Below are positions 1 to 5,568 of a DNA stretch of 6,950 nucleotides, in pieces (the stretch's first letter is position 1; each line of letters starts with the position of its first letter). This DNA comes from Chloroflexota bacterium (GTDB taxonomy: Bacteria; Chloroflexota; Ktedonobacteria; Ktedonobacterales; JACDGC01). The notes under the pieces were generated by a model, which saw only the letters and a list, made by a program, of their open reading frames with translations, was not told where the DNA came from and searched no databases. The DNA is taken from contig JAKAOI010000121.1 of the NCBI GenBank assembly GCA_021812265.1, positions 1-6,950 on the forward strand, read 5' to 3'. A program made the translations under genes and the position numbers.

Positions 1-26
1 AGATATACTAATGGTATATTCTGATT

Positions 27-36
27 GTCTGTGGTT
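27..36 (+). repeat. GTCTGTGGTT motif, copy 1 (upstream of the sigma factor gene)
   Basis: The 10-base string GTCTGTGGTT lies 64 bases before the sigma factor start codon. The same string recurs at 4295-4304 and 5532-5541, each time upstream of a plus-strand gene. Three exact copies of a 10-mer in under 7 kb, all in non-coding DNA, are unlikely by chance. Whether it is a protein-binding site, part of a promoter or a remnant of a repeated element cannot be told from sequence alone. Nearby TATACT (4-9) and TATATT (15-20) could be -10 boxes, but any -35 element for them lies at or beyond the window edge. Confidence 0.45.
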
Positions 37-100
37 TGATACATGTTTGCAAAAACTTGAACGCCGATATTCGACGCGAGAGCAGAAAAGGAGCGTTACC

Positions 101-1162
101 ATGAAAAGCACATCTAATATGAAATCCGATGAGATCCAAATTGAAGATATAATCAAAAAAAATACAATAACAAATATGGTGGATATGGCTGAAGCCGCTG
201 AAGATAATATATCTCCCGAATCTGATGAAGCAGCGTATTTATCCTTAGATGAAGAGGAAACGCTGGAAGATCTTTCAGATGAGGAAATCGAGCAGTTGTA
301 TGGCGCCGGAGCCGGTGTGTACGGTGGCGCTGATGGAGCGGAAGACGCTTTCCAAAGCTATCTGCATGATATTCGCGGGTTGATGTTGCTTGCCCCCTCT
401 GAAGAACTGAAACTGGCGAAACGCGCCGCCGCCGGTGATATCCGCGCTCGCAAGCGCTTGGTTGAAGCAAACTTACGCTTAGTTATTTCTATTGCTCGCC
501 GGTATACCAATAGTGGTGTTCCCCTGATAGATTTAATTCAAGAAGGCAATTTAGGGTTGATGCGCGCCTCTGAAAAATTTGATTGGCGCCGCGGCTGCCA
601 TTTTGGCACCTACGCCACATGGTGGATTCGCCAAGCAATTTCACGCGCTGCCGGCGAACAATCACGCCTCATCCATTTACCGGAACATGTTTCAACACGT
701 TTACGCAAAGTGCGCCGTATCGCCGCCCAGCTTAGCCAAGATAATGGGCAGGATCCGCTGCCGGATCAGATTGCCGAAGCAGCGCATATGCCGGTGCAAG
801 AAGTTGATGATTTGTTGCATGTAACTGAACAGCCCGTTTCGCTTGACGCCCCGTCAGATATTGATAACCGGCTTTCATTAGCAGACACATTGGAAGATCC
901 GCAGATGATGGCTCCGGCTGATTTAGCGTCGCAACATTTGCTGAGCGAAGACTTGCACCGCGCGCTCTCCTTGCTGACACAGCGGGAATGCGATGTCATT
1001 CGTTTGCGCTATGGTATTGGCGATGGCCGCAGCCGCACATTGCTGGAAGTAGGCAAAGAACTGCAAATTTCTCGTGAACGTGTGCGTCAGCTGGAGATGG
1101 TTGCTTTAAATAAATTGCGCCACACGAATCAATCCCGCAAAATTCGTGAAAACGCTGGTTAG
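101..1162 (+). CDS. RNA polymerase sigma-70 family factor, RpoD/SigA-type, divergent
   Basis: This is a 353-residue sigma factor that would direct RNA polymerase core enzyme to promoters. The ATG at 101 is chosen because AAGGAG (88-93) sits 7 bases upstream; an in-frame ATG at 11 would add 30 residues with no ribosome binding site. Residues 40-80 form a very acidic stretch in place of a recognisable region 1.1. Region 1.2 begins near residue 82, region 2.2 carries DLIQEGNLGLMRA (144-156), and regions 2.3-2.4 carry TYATWWIRQAISRA (170-183), retaining the aromatics that melt the -10 element. Region 3 spans about 186-265. Region 4.2 keeps SRERVRQLE (324-332), so the Arg, Glu and Gln that read TTGACA in E. 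coli RpoD are conserved. Against primary RpoD, the position equal to E. coli Thr440 is Ser181, and the core has GCHFGT where GYKFST is usual. The tail HTNQSRKIRENAG mirrors the RpoD end. It could be a secondary (group 2) paralogue or a divergent primary factor. Confidence 0.93.
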   Translation: MKSTSNMKSDEIQIEDIIKKNTITNMVDMAEAAEDNISPESDEAAYLSLDEEETLEDLSDEEIEQLYGAGAGVYGGADGAEDAFQSYLHDIRGLMLLAPSEELKLAKRAAAGDIRARKRLVEANLRLVISIARRYTNSGVPLIDLIQEGNLGLMRASEKFDWRRGCHFGTYATWWIRQAISRAAGEQSRLIHLPEHVSTRLRKVRRIAAQLSQDNGQDPLPDQIAEAAHMPVQEVDDLLHVTEQPVSLDAPSDIDNRLSLADTLEDPQMMAPADLASQHLLSEDLHRALSLLTQRECDVIRLRYGIGDGRSRTLLEVGKELQISRERVRQLEMVALNKLRHTNQSRKIRENAG

Positions 1163-1184
1163 TTATTTAGCAATGTATTACGTT

Positions 1185-1219
1185 ATCTGCCGGAATTGTA
1201 ATTCCGGCAGATTTTTTTT
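1185..1219 (+). terminator. Intrinsic terminator of the sigma factor gene
   Basis: A perfect 12-bp stem, ATCTGCCGGAAT (1185-1196) with ATTCCGGCAGAT (1201-1212), encloses a four-base loop TGTA and is followed by an unbroken T run (1212-1219). It begins 22 bases after the sigma stop codon. The T run overlaps the stop codon of the convergent acetyltransferase gene (1218-1220). On the minus strand no T-tract follows the stem, so it is a good terminator only for plus-strand transcription. Confidence 0.92.
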
Positions 1220-1673
1220 ATTCATGCGCTTGTTTATACACATTGGAAAATGGATGCGTCATCAGCCGCTTTGCCCGTTCTGTGTCGTCCTTTATAAAAC
1301 CGTTTTTTTCATACAGCCAATGCGCGTCACGAGTAAAAAGCGCCCACAATCTTTGCCCTTGTATTTCGGGACACTGAACAATACATTCTATTAGCCAACT
1401 GCCTAGTCCGCGGCCGCGCATTTCTTCAAGAATAAACACATCCGCCAAATATGAGAATGTTGCGTAGTCAGTAATCATTCTGGCAAAACCAACCTGCCGA
1501 TTTATATGATACACACCAAACACTAAAGAATGTTCAATGGATTTTTGAATGATTTCGCGAGATATTCCTTTTGCCCAATAACTTGCGCTCAAAAAAGTAT
1601 GAATAACATCAAGATCCAGTTTTTGCGGATCTGTGCTGATAAAATCGTCGTCACGGCTCCATTCATAGATCAT
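1218..1673 (-). CDS. GNAT family N-acetyltransferase
   Basis: A 151-residue protein of the GCN5-related acetyltransferase fold, which transfers an acetyl group from acetyl-CoA to an amine; the substrate is not evident. The acetyl-CoA pyrophosphate-binding motif A is clear: a beta strand ADVFIL (77-82) then R86-G-R-G-L-G91, matching the family R/Q-x-x-G-x-G. The N-terminal half holds HTFLSASYWAKGISRE (25-40) and VGFARMITDYATFSYL (61-76), and the C-terminal half TRDAHWLYEKNGF. These segments are characteristic of a widespread single-domain bacterial GNAT subgroup of about 140-150 residues, so the gene looks complete. The ATG at 1673 is preferred over the GTG three codons earlier (1682) because AAGGTG (1685-1680) is placed 6 bases before the ATG and overlaps the GTG. 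It is convergent with the sigma factor gene and ends inside that gene's terminator. Confidence 0.92.
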   Translation of the reverse strand: MIYEWSRDDDFISTDPQKLDLDVIHTFLSASYWAKGISREIIQKSIEHSLVFGVYHINRQVGFARMITDYATFSYLADVFILEEMRGRGLGSWLIECIVQCPEIQGQRLWALFTRDAHWLYEKNGFIKDDTERAKRLMTHPFSNVYKQAHE

Positions 1674-2150
1674 AAAAATCACCTTTCACTTTCGTGTATG
1701 CGGTATATGCGGCAAGGATTCTCATTTTTCAATACCTGTCCAAACACACTTTGTGGCAAGCAATAGATTCGATATAGTATTCAAGAATGGGATAAATATT
1801 TTATAAGCATACCACATGATGAAGATTGTTTTTGGTTTATAGGACGTTCGCTTGAAAGAGAAGCATATGGTTTCTCGTATCTGAAATAGAGGGAGGTCTG
1901 GGGACACCCCAGAACCCCGTACAAGGGGCAATGCCCCTTGTATATCCTCGATTTCTATCCCATTCATGTTCACCTTCACCTTCCTAAAGCGTTGCTTACA
2001 GAAACAGGTGATGTGATACACTATCAGATGTATGCGGTTGCCCTCTATGCTTTGTATTTTACAGAAAAGCATACCACAGCGATATTGCTGCTGCGCGTCG
2101 GCGGCTTTACGAGTTATTTTTGTAAAACCGTTATTGAAAGGTCGTGTAAT
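1674..2150. other. Gene-free stretch between the divergently transcribed acetyltransferase and YdeI-type genes
   Basis: These 477 bases must hold promoters for both flanking genes, but I see no strong one. A weak minus-strand candidate for the acetyltransferase is TTGAAA (1732-1727) with a 17-base gap to CATATA (1709-1704). On the plus strand TTGCTT (1992-1997) with a 17-base gap to GATACA is equally weak. The centre holds the double hairpin described separately. An open frame without a start codon (1767-1889, plus strand, ending in TAG) translates to a protein-like 40-residue string and may be a gene remnant. A frame open on the plus strand from 1938 into the next gene has no ribosome binding site. 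Confidence 0.55.
1895..1943. repeat. Twin GC-rich hairpins, possible dispersed repeat
   Basis: Two adjacent inverted repeats sit in otherwise AT-rich DNA. The first is TCTGGGG (1897-1903) and CCCCAGA (1907-1913) around a three-base loop, extendable by two G-C pairs past a bulged A. The second is TACAAGGGGCA (1920-1930) and TGCCCCTTGTA (1932-1942) around a single central base, with the innermost pairs likely open in RNA. No T-tract follows on either strand, so neither is a standard intrinsic terminator. The layout resembles the short palindromic intergenic units that occur in many copies in some genomes; that reading is inference, as only one copy is visible here. Confidence 0.5.
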
Positions 2151-2729
2151 ATGGATTCACGGGTTGATACATTTATTGCGTCTTCTGCCGCTTGGCGGCA
2201 AGAATATATGAAATTACGAGAAATTATCCAAAATTTTCCGCTGGAAGAATCGTTAAAATGGGGAGTTCCCTGTTATGTTCTTCAGGGTAAGAATGTTGTT
2301 TTGATGCATGGATTTAAGGAATATTGCGCGTTACTTTTTTTTAAAGGCGCTTTGCTTCCGGATCCCAAAGAATTATTAATTCAGCAAACAAAGAATGTGC
2401 AATCGAGCAGACAAATTCGCTTCACTTGCTTGCAGGATATTGCAGAAACTGAAGACACAATAAAAACATATATTGGTGAAGCTATTCGCGTAGAAGAGGC
2501 CGGTTTAACGGTGCAATTTAAGGCTGCGGAAGAATTTGCCGTTCCTATTGAATTACAAAATAAATTTACGGAGATCCCCGAGTTAGAAATTGCTTTTGCA
2601 GCTTTAACGCCGGGCAGGAGGCGGGCATATCTGCTGTATTTTGCTGAACCTAAAATGGCCAAAACCCGTGAGGCAAGAGTAGAAAAATATGCAACACATA
2701 TTTTGGATGGCAAGGGTTTATACGACTAA
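2151..2729 (+). CDS. YdeI/OmpD-associated (OmdA) family protein with DUF1801-like N-terminal domain
   Basis: A 192-residue cytosolic protein of the YdeI family. The N-terminal part (about 1-115) has the DUF1801-type pattern: WRQEYMKLREII (15-26), then LEESLKWGVPCYVLQGKNVV (31-50) and a hydrophobic strand CALLFFKGALL (59-69). The C-terminal part (about 130-190) has the OmdA-type helices: ALTPGRRRAYLLYF (151-164), then KTREARVEKYATHILDGKGL (171-190). These signatures are strong, but the family's biochemical role is not established; a Bacillus member has been linked to peptide or antibiotic tolerance and the enterobacterial OmdA to the porin OmpD. The ATG at 2151 is supported by GAAAGG (2136-2141), 9 bases upstream. 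The frame is open back to 1938, but that part has no ribosome binding site and overlaps the hairpin repeat. The next gene follows after 70 bases with no terminator. Confidence 0.88.
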   Translation: MDSRVDTFIASSAAWRQEYMKLREIIQNFPLEESLKWGVPCYVLQGKNVVLMHGFKEYCALLFFKGALLPDPKELLIQQTKNVQSSRQIRFTCLQDIAETEDTIKTYIGEAIRVEEAGLTVQFKAAEEFAVPIELQNKFTEIPELEIAFAALTPGRRRAYLLYFAEPKMAKTREARVEKYATHILDGKGLYD

Positions 2730-2799
2730 AGCGTATTGATTAGTTCTAAATTTAGCAATATTCACTAAAACTGAATTATTAAGCAAAGGAACATATGTG

Positions 2800-3327
2800 A
2801 TGGCGAAAAATAACTATAGTAAAATATTTATCGCAATCTGTGATCGCGAAATTGCTGATCTTCATCAACAAATTGAAATACGCAAAGCGTCGCAGCAAGC
2901 GCCTGCGACTGCTGCGATTTCTTATGCTACTGCTAAAGATAGCAGTGGTAAGTTTCTTTCGGACTCTAAGGTCTTAGCGCAATCTATTATTGACAATATG
3001 CGCGCTGAGCAGCGGAATAGCAAATTAGAGCAGCAAGATGAACATGTGATACTTAGTAAAGGCATGGATGCGTCTTCAGATTCGGCAAATAACGATAACG
3101 ATCTTGTGGATCGTTTAAAACGTGTGATGAACTATCAAGCTTATTCCATGAAAGATTCAGAATTTTCGCGACTGCTTGACGCTACCATTGAACAAAAACT
3201 TAAAGAGTCGGAGAAACGGCAGAATATCCAAGCAATAATACTTGCTATTGGCTCTTTGGTTGTTGGCTGGCTTTTATCTATTTGGGGCACACCCGCTAAT
3301 ATGATTCAGATATTTGGGAAAATATAA
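2800..3327 (+). CDS. Hypothetical protein with coiled central region and C-terminal membrane anchor
   Basis: A 175-residue protein that I do not recognise. The ATG at 2800 follows AAAGGA (2785-2790) at 9 bases; a GTG directly before it (2797) is the alternative. There is no signal peptide. Residues 1-30 are a charged helix, 31-60 are rich in Ala, Ser and Thr, 60-85 and 103-142 are strongly helical and charged, and 88-101 is a polar Asp/Asn/Ser linker. One hydrophobic segment, IQAIILAIGSLVVGWLLSIW (143-162), is flanked by KESEKRQ before and a short tail ending FGKI after. This predicts a tail-anchored inner-membrane protein with a long cytoplasmic coiled part. It sits between the YdeI-type and dehydrogenase genes on the same strand with short gaps and no terminator, so it may share their transcript. 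Similar architecture occurs in membrane-bound accessory and phage-derived proteins, but no function can be assigned. Confidence 0.78.
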   Translation: MAKNNYSKIFIAICDREIADLHQQIEIRKASQQAPATAAISYATAKDSSGKFLSDSKVLAQSIIDNMRAEQRNSKLEQQDEHVILSKGMDASSDSANNDNDLVDRLKRVMNYQAYSMKDSEFSRLLDATIEQKLKESEKRQNIQAIILAIGSLVVGWLLSIWGTPANMIQIFGKI

Positions 3328-3405
3328 TCTTGCATCGAGTGTGAAACGCTTGTAACATACTATTTGATGCGTTGCAAAAACAGAAAATATAGGAGTAATT
3401 TGCGC

Positions 3406-4143
3406 ATGGATTCTGATAACAATTCCGCAGCTTCATTAACCGGCAAGGTGGCTGTTGTAACTGGCGCCAGTAGCGGTATTGGCGCAGCTGCAGCTGCGGC
3501 TTTGGCAAAAGCAGGGGCTAGGGTTGCGCTGATAGCCCGCAGAGAAGCATTGCTGCGCACAAACGCTGAAACTATTCTTGCGGCCGGCGGCTCCGCAAAA
3601 ATATATCCTGCGGATATCACCGTTCCGGAAGATGTGCGGAATGTTTTTGATAGGATTCAGCAGGAACTTGGCCCTGTGGATATTTTATTGAATGCGGCAG
3701 GATTCTTGGCGAATGTTCCGTTTTTAGATATGAATATAGAAATTTGGGACCAAATAATAAACACCAATTTGCGTGGACTGATGCTTTGTTGCCAGATGGC
3801 GTTCCGTCAGATGTCGCCCAGAAAAAGCGGTGTTATCATGAATATTTCATCGCTTTCAGGTGTAAAAAATGTGGAAAAATTTCCTGGGTTAAGCGCATAT
3901 ACCACTTCAAAATTTGGCGTAGCCGGATTGACGGAAGCGCTTGCAGTTGAGGGCCGGCCGTTGGGTATACGTGTAGTGGCAATCAGCCCAGGCGCCGTAG
4001 ATACTCCCATGCTGAAACAAGCAGCTCCTAACTTAAAACCGCTGATTACACCGGAAAATTTGGCTGAGCTGATTGTGTATATGGTTGGCGGATCTGGCTG
4101 GTTTTTAAGCGGAACTAATATTGAGTTATTTACGAATACATAA
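3406..4143 (+). CDS. SDR family NAD(P)-dependent oxidoreductase
   Basis: A complete classical short-chain dehydrogenase/reductase of 245 residues, a cytosolic Rossmann-fold enzyme oxidising or reducing an alcohol/ketone pair with NAD(P). The cofactor glycine motif is TGASSGIG (19-26), with R44-R45 at the end of the second strand suggesting a preference for NADP. ADIT (68-71) and NAAG (95-98) follow. The catalytic set is Asn120 (INTNLRG), Ser148 (NISS), Tyr164 and Lys168 (YTTSK), and the ISPGAVDTPM turn (208-217) is present. The Ser-to-Tyr distance is 16 residues rather than the 13 of FabG, owing to a small insertion (GVKNVEKFPG). The start at 3406 follows AGGAG (3391-3395) by 10 bases; an in-frame upstream ATG at 3367 lacks such a site. 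The substrate cannot be read from sequence. It lies 78 bases after the membrane-anchored protein gene, and no clear terminator follows. Confidence 0.94.
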   Translation: MDSDNNSAASLTGKVAVVTGASSGIGAAAAAALAKAGARVALIARREALLRTNAETILAAGGSAKIYPADITVPEDVRNVFDRIQQELGPVDILLNAAGFLANVPFLDMNIEIWDQIINTNLRGLMLCCQMAFRQMSPRKSGVIMNISSLSGVKNVEKFPGLSAYTTSKFGVAGLTEALAVEGRPLGIRVVAISPGAVDTPMLKQAAPNLKPLITPENLAELIVYMVGGSGWFLSGTNIELFTNT

Positions 4144-4292
4144 AATAAGCGGCGCGACAGCGATTTTATTGCGTTGACTGCAACCCCCCGAACGAAAAAA
4201 ACATCAGCGCGGCGCCGGCGACAGTGTGTTCTATATTGGGTGGAGATGTGTGCAAATTCCGCTGATATTCTTATCCAAAGTTTGTGTCTATA

Positions 4293-4316
4293 GCGTCTGT
4301 GGTTAGGACTTCTATC
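4293..4316 (+). repeat. GTCTGTGGTT element, copy 2, extended form
   Basis: GCGTCTGTGGTTA (4293-4305) followed after three bases by CTTCTATC (4309-4316). Both blocks recur exactly at 5530-5542 and 5553-5560, there separated by ten bases. The core GTCTGTGGTT occupies 4295-4304, ending 26 bases before the TATAAT box, which is where an activator or UP-like element would lie. The complement of its TGTGGTT part, AACCACA, is found at 4376-4382. Confidence 0.5.
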
Positions 4317-4330
4317 CCAATAGTTTTCAA

Positions 4331-4336
4331 TATAAT
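4331..4336 (+). promoter_or_regulatory. Candidate -10 box (TATAAT) for the histidine-rich protein gene
   Basis: A perfect TATAAT with no good TTGACA-like box at 16-18 bases upstream (position 4307-4313 reads GACTTCT). If used, transcription would begin near 4343, giving a leader of about 92 bases. The absence of a -35 box together with the repeated GTCTGTGGTT element just upstream would suit an activator-dependent promoter, which is inference. Confidence 0.4.
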
Positions 4337-4382
4337 GTATTATCTAAGAAGGCTGATACATAGTTGGGGGAAGTAAACCACA

Positions 4383-4433
4383 ATGGGTCAGCTAGAAAAT
4401 GAATGCCTCGGATGGCATAGAAGTGGAATGTAA
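4383..4433 (+). CDS. Possible 16-residue upstream peptide abutting the histidine-rich protein gene
   Basis: An ATG at 4383 preceded by GGGGGAAG (4366-4373, 9-base gap) opens a 16-codon frame, MGQLENECLGWHRSGM, ending in TAA at 4431-4433. The likely start of the next gene (4435) lies one base after this stop, in another frame. The main gene has only a weak ribosome binding site of its own, so translation of this short frame could deliver ribosomes to it by termination-reinitiation. The peptide itself has no recognisable features. It may equally be a chance frame. Confidence 0.3.
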   Translation: MGQLENECLGWHRSGM

Positions 4434-4434
4434 T

Positions 4435-4668
4435 ATGGCAGATGAAAAAACACATCATACACATGAATCACATACAGAACATGAGGCAAAGCATGTGGTT
4501 GCAGAAGGGCATAAAGCGGCAAAAGAAGTTCACAAAGTAGACAGCGCAGTGTATGCCGGCGAAGTTATTATGAGCGGTAATCCCAAACGAGCTGAGCGCT
4601 ATTTCCTGCGGAAATTGGGATATCATTTTTTTGCAAAATTTTTTAATAAATTGCTCGGCAAAATTTAA
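4435..4668 (+). CDS. Small histidine-rich protein with cationic aromatic C-terminal helix
   Basis: A 77-residue protein that I do not recognise. Residues 1-33 contain eight histidines (7, 8, 10, 13, 16, 20, 26, 33) among Glu and Lys, a composition seen in metal-binding or metal-storage segments. The second half is different: KRAERYFLRKLGYHFFAKFF (51-70) then NKLLGKI, a basic, aromatic, amphipathic helix that could sit on a membrane surface. There is no signal peptide or full membrane span. ATG at 4435 is preferred because it abuts the stop of a short upstream frame with a better ribosome binding site; the in-frame ATG at 4399 would add 12 residues and has no purine-rich site before it. The gene is flanked by a candidate promoter and a strong terminator, so it forms its own transcript. 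A role in nickel, copper or zinc handling is only a composition-based guess. Confidence 0.72.
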   Translation: MADEKTHHTHESHTEHEAKHVVAEGHKAAKEVHKVDSAVYAGEVIMSGNPKRAERYFLRKLGYHFFAKFFNKLLGKI

Positions 4669-4684
4669 TTTTATACAATAGCGC

Positions 4685-4720
4685 AATACCCCATATCATC
4701 AGATATGGGGTATTATTTTT
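4685..4720 (+). terminator. Intrinsic terminator of the histidine-rich protein gene
   Basis: A perfect 13-bp stem, AATACCCCATATC (4685-4697) with GATATGGGGTATT (4702-4714), has a four-base loop ATCA and is followed by ATTTTT (4715-4720). It starts 17 bases after the stop codon. No T-tract follows on the minus strand, so it should not serve the minus-strand gene that ends at 4862. Confidence 0.88.
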
Positions 4721-4861
4721 GTTGGGTTGATTTGCAGTGCGAGTAATTGCGACTGTGTTACAATGCCTGCTCTCTCGTATCGAAAAAATTTTTCTGAAAT
4801 GGCCGGCAGTTTAGCAAAAGTTATATGACAGTTTCCAAACGGATTATGCCGCTAAAAGCCT

Positions 4862-5278
4862 TTATTTGTGTTTTAGCACATTCAATCGGCTGACAAATTC
4901 CATGGAATCGGCCTCTGTAAATAAAGAAAGCGCCGGTTTTTTCCCTTCGTGATCATCCACTGTGATATCTTCAAATGCAACTTTTGGTTTATGGGTATAG
5001 GTAAAAAGGATGGCTCCATTGGTGTAGTCTGCTTTGGCAATATCGCTCACTGGGCAAGCAAGCTTTAAATCGGCCGCTTTACCGGCAATGCGCATAACAC
5101 CGCGGATAAATCCACGTAAAAATTTAGGAGCATCCTCAATGTCATCTTTGGCGTCTTCTAAGTCATTTTGCACTTCATTGCGAATTTTTTCGCCTAATTG
5201 CAAAATGACCTCAGTTTCTGTAAGGACCAACTCTACTTCGTTTTCTGAAGTACTGATAGTAAAGGAATCAGAACTCAT
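4862..5278 (-). CDS. Hypothetical soluble protein, 138 residues
   Basis: I do not recognise this protein. Start at 5278 is chosen because AAAGGA (5291-5286) lies 7 bases upstream; the in-frame ATG at 5302 lies before this site. No signal peptide or membrane span is present. Residues 1-28 (SFTIST, VELVLTETEVILQL) look like two beta strands. Residues 29-72 are a long charged helix with an acidic cluster DLEDAKDDIEDA (39-50) followed by a basic one (PKFLRGFIRGVMRIAGKAAD). Residues 73-138 look like strands closed by a helix: CPVSDIAKADYTNGAILFTY (75-94), KVAFEDITVDD (99-109), then a final helix ADSMEFVSRLNVLK. The strand-rich part with a closing helix recalls small PH-like folds, but this is structural guesswork. 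The gene stands alone on its strand, transcribed toward the histidine-rich gene, with no clear terminator downstream. Confidence 0.8.
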   Translation of the reverse strand: MSSDSFTISTSENEVELVLTETEVILQLGEKIRNEVQNDLEDAKDDIEDAPKFLRGFIRGVMRIAGKAADLKLACPVSDIAKADYTNGAILFTYTHKPKVAFEDITVDDHEGKKPALSLFTEADSMEFVSRLNVLKHK

Positions 5279-5529
5279 ATATACATCCTTTCCATGATTC
5301 AAGTGTGCGATTTCATTGGTGGTATTGCGCAGAAGCTTTCGCGTTATTGCAGCGCAATGATAAAGACCCCCTATAAAATGTGCGCCACTTTGGTATTTGG
5401 TAAAATGACGCCATCTGGGTTTGAGTCACACGCGCATTGCGAAAGTTCTAAGAGTATTTTACACTATTTTAATTAATATTATCAACATGCGTCTATTCTA
5501 AAAATTAAAATAATTAATATGTTGCATAG

Positions 5530-5560
5530 GCGTCTGTGGTTATATATGATGTCTTCTATC
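5530..5560 (+). repeat. GTCTGTGGTT element, copy 3, extended form
   Basis: GCGTCTGTGGTTA (5530-5542) and CTTCTATC (5553-5560), the same two blocks seen at 4293-4316 but separated by ten rather than three bases. The core (5532-5541) is also shared with 27-36. TATGAT (5545-5550) directly after the first block could be a -10 box, although no -35 box fits. It lies about 350 bases before the permease start, upstream of the better promoter. Confidence 0.5.
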
Positions 5561-5568
5561 AAGATAAA

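Larger units (their letters stand above)
4144..4434. other. Gene-free leader region upstream of the histidine-rich protein gene
   Basis: Starts with a GC-rich patch (about 4150-4225) in which GCGACAG occurs twice (4154-4160, 4218-4224). Long-range inverted pairs are ATCAGCG (4203-4209) with CGCTGAT (4260-4266), and TATTGGG (4234-4240) with CCCAATA (4316-4322). A copy of the GTCTGTGGTT element follows, then a consensus TATAAT. The expected transcript leader (about 4343-4434) contains GCTGA (4352-4356) pairing with TCAGC (4388-4392) and ATGCC (4403-4407) pairing with GGCAT (4414-4418). I could not match it to a known riboswitch class. No T-rich terminator for the dehydrogenase gene is visible. 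Confidence 0.5.

Noticed and set aside
11..100. N-terminal extension of the sigma factor from an in-frame ATG at 11
   Set aside because: There is no ribosome binding site before it, while AAGGAG sits at ideal spacing before the ATG at 101.
1897..1942. Twin hairpins as an intrinsic terminator
   Set aside because: No T-tract follows either stem on either strand, and no gene ends just before them.
1722..2072. Minus-strand open frame of 116 codons across the gene-free stretch
   Set aside because: It reads through the twin hairpin repeat, has no convincing ribosome binding site and matches no family I recognise.
1938..2150. Upstream extension of the YdeI-type protein
   Set aside because: The ATG at 1938 lies within the hairpin repeat without a ribosome binding site, and the recognisable domain begins just after the well-supported ATG at 2151.
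2736..2764. Promoter TTGATT-17-TATTCA before the membrane-anchored protein gene
   Set aside because: The -10 box matches only three of six bases.
3330..3358. Promoter TTGCAT-17-TAACAT before the dehydrogenase gene
   Set aside because: Both boxes match the consensus only partly, and the gene may be read through from upstream; too weak to list.
3744..3950. Plus-strand frame of 68 codons inside the dehydrogenase gene
   Set aside because: It lies in another frame within a gene whose family motifs are all intact.
5413..5430. tRNA-like T-loop string (GGGTTTGAGTC) near 5417
   Set aside because: The flanking bases cannot form a T stem, and no acceptor or anticodon arm fits around it.
5294..5476. 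60-codon plus-strand frame opposite the 5' flank of the 138-residue protein gene
   Set aside because: No ribosome binding site, no protein-like pattern, and it overlaps inverted repeats that better explain the sequence.
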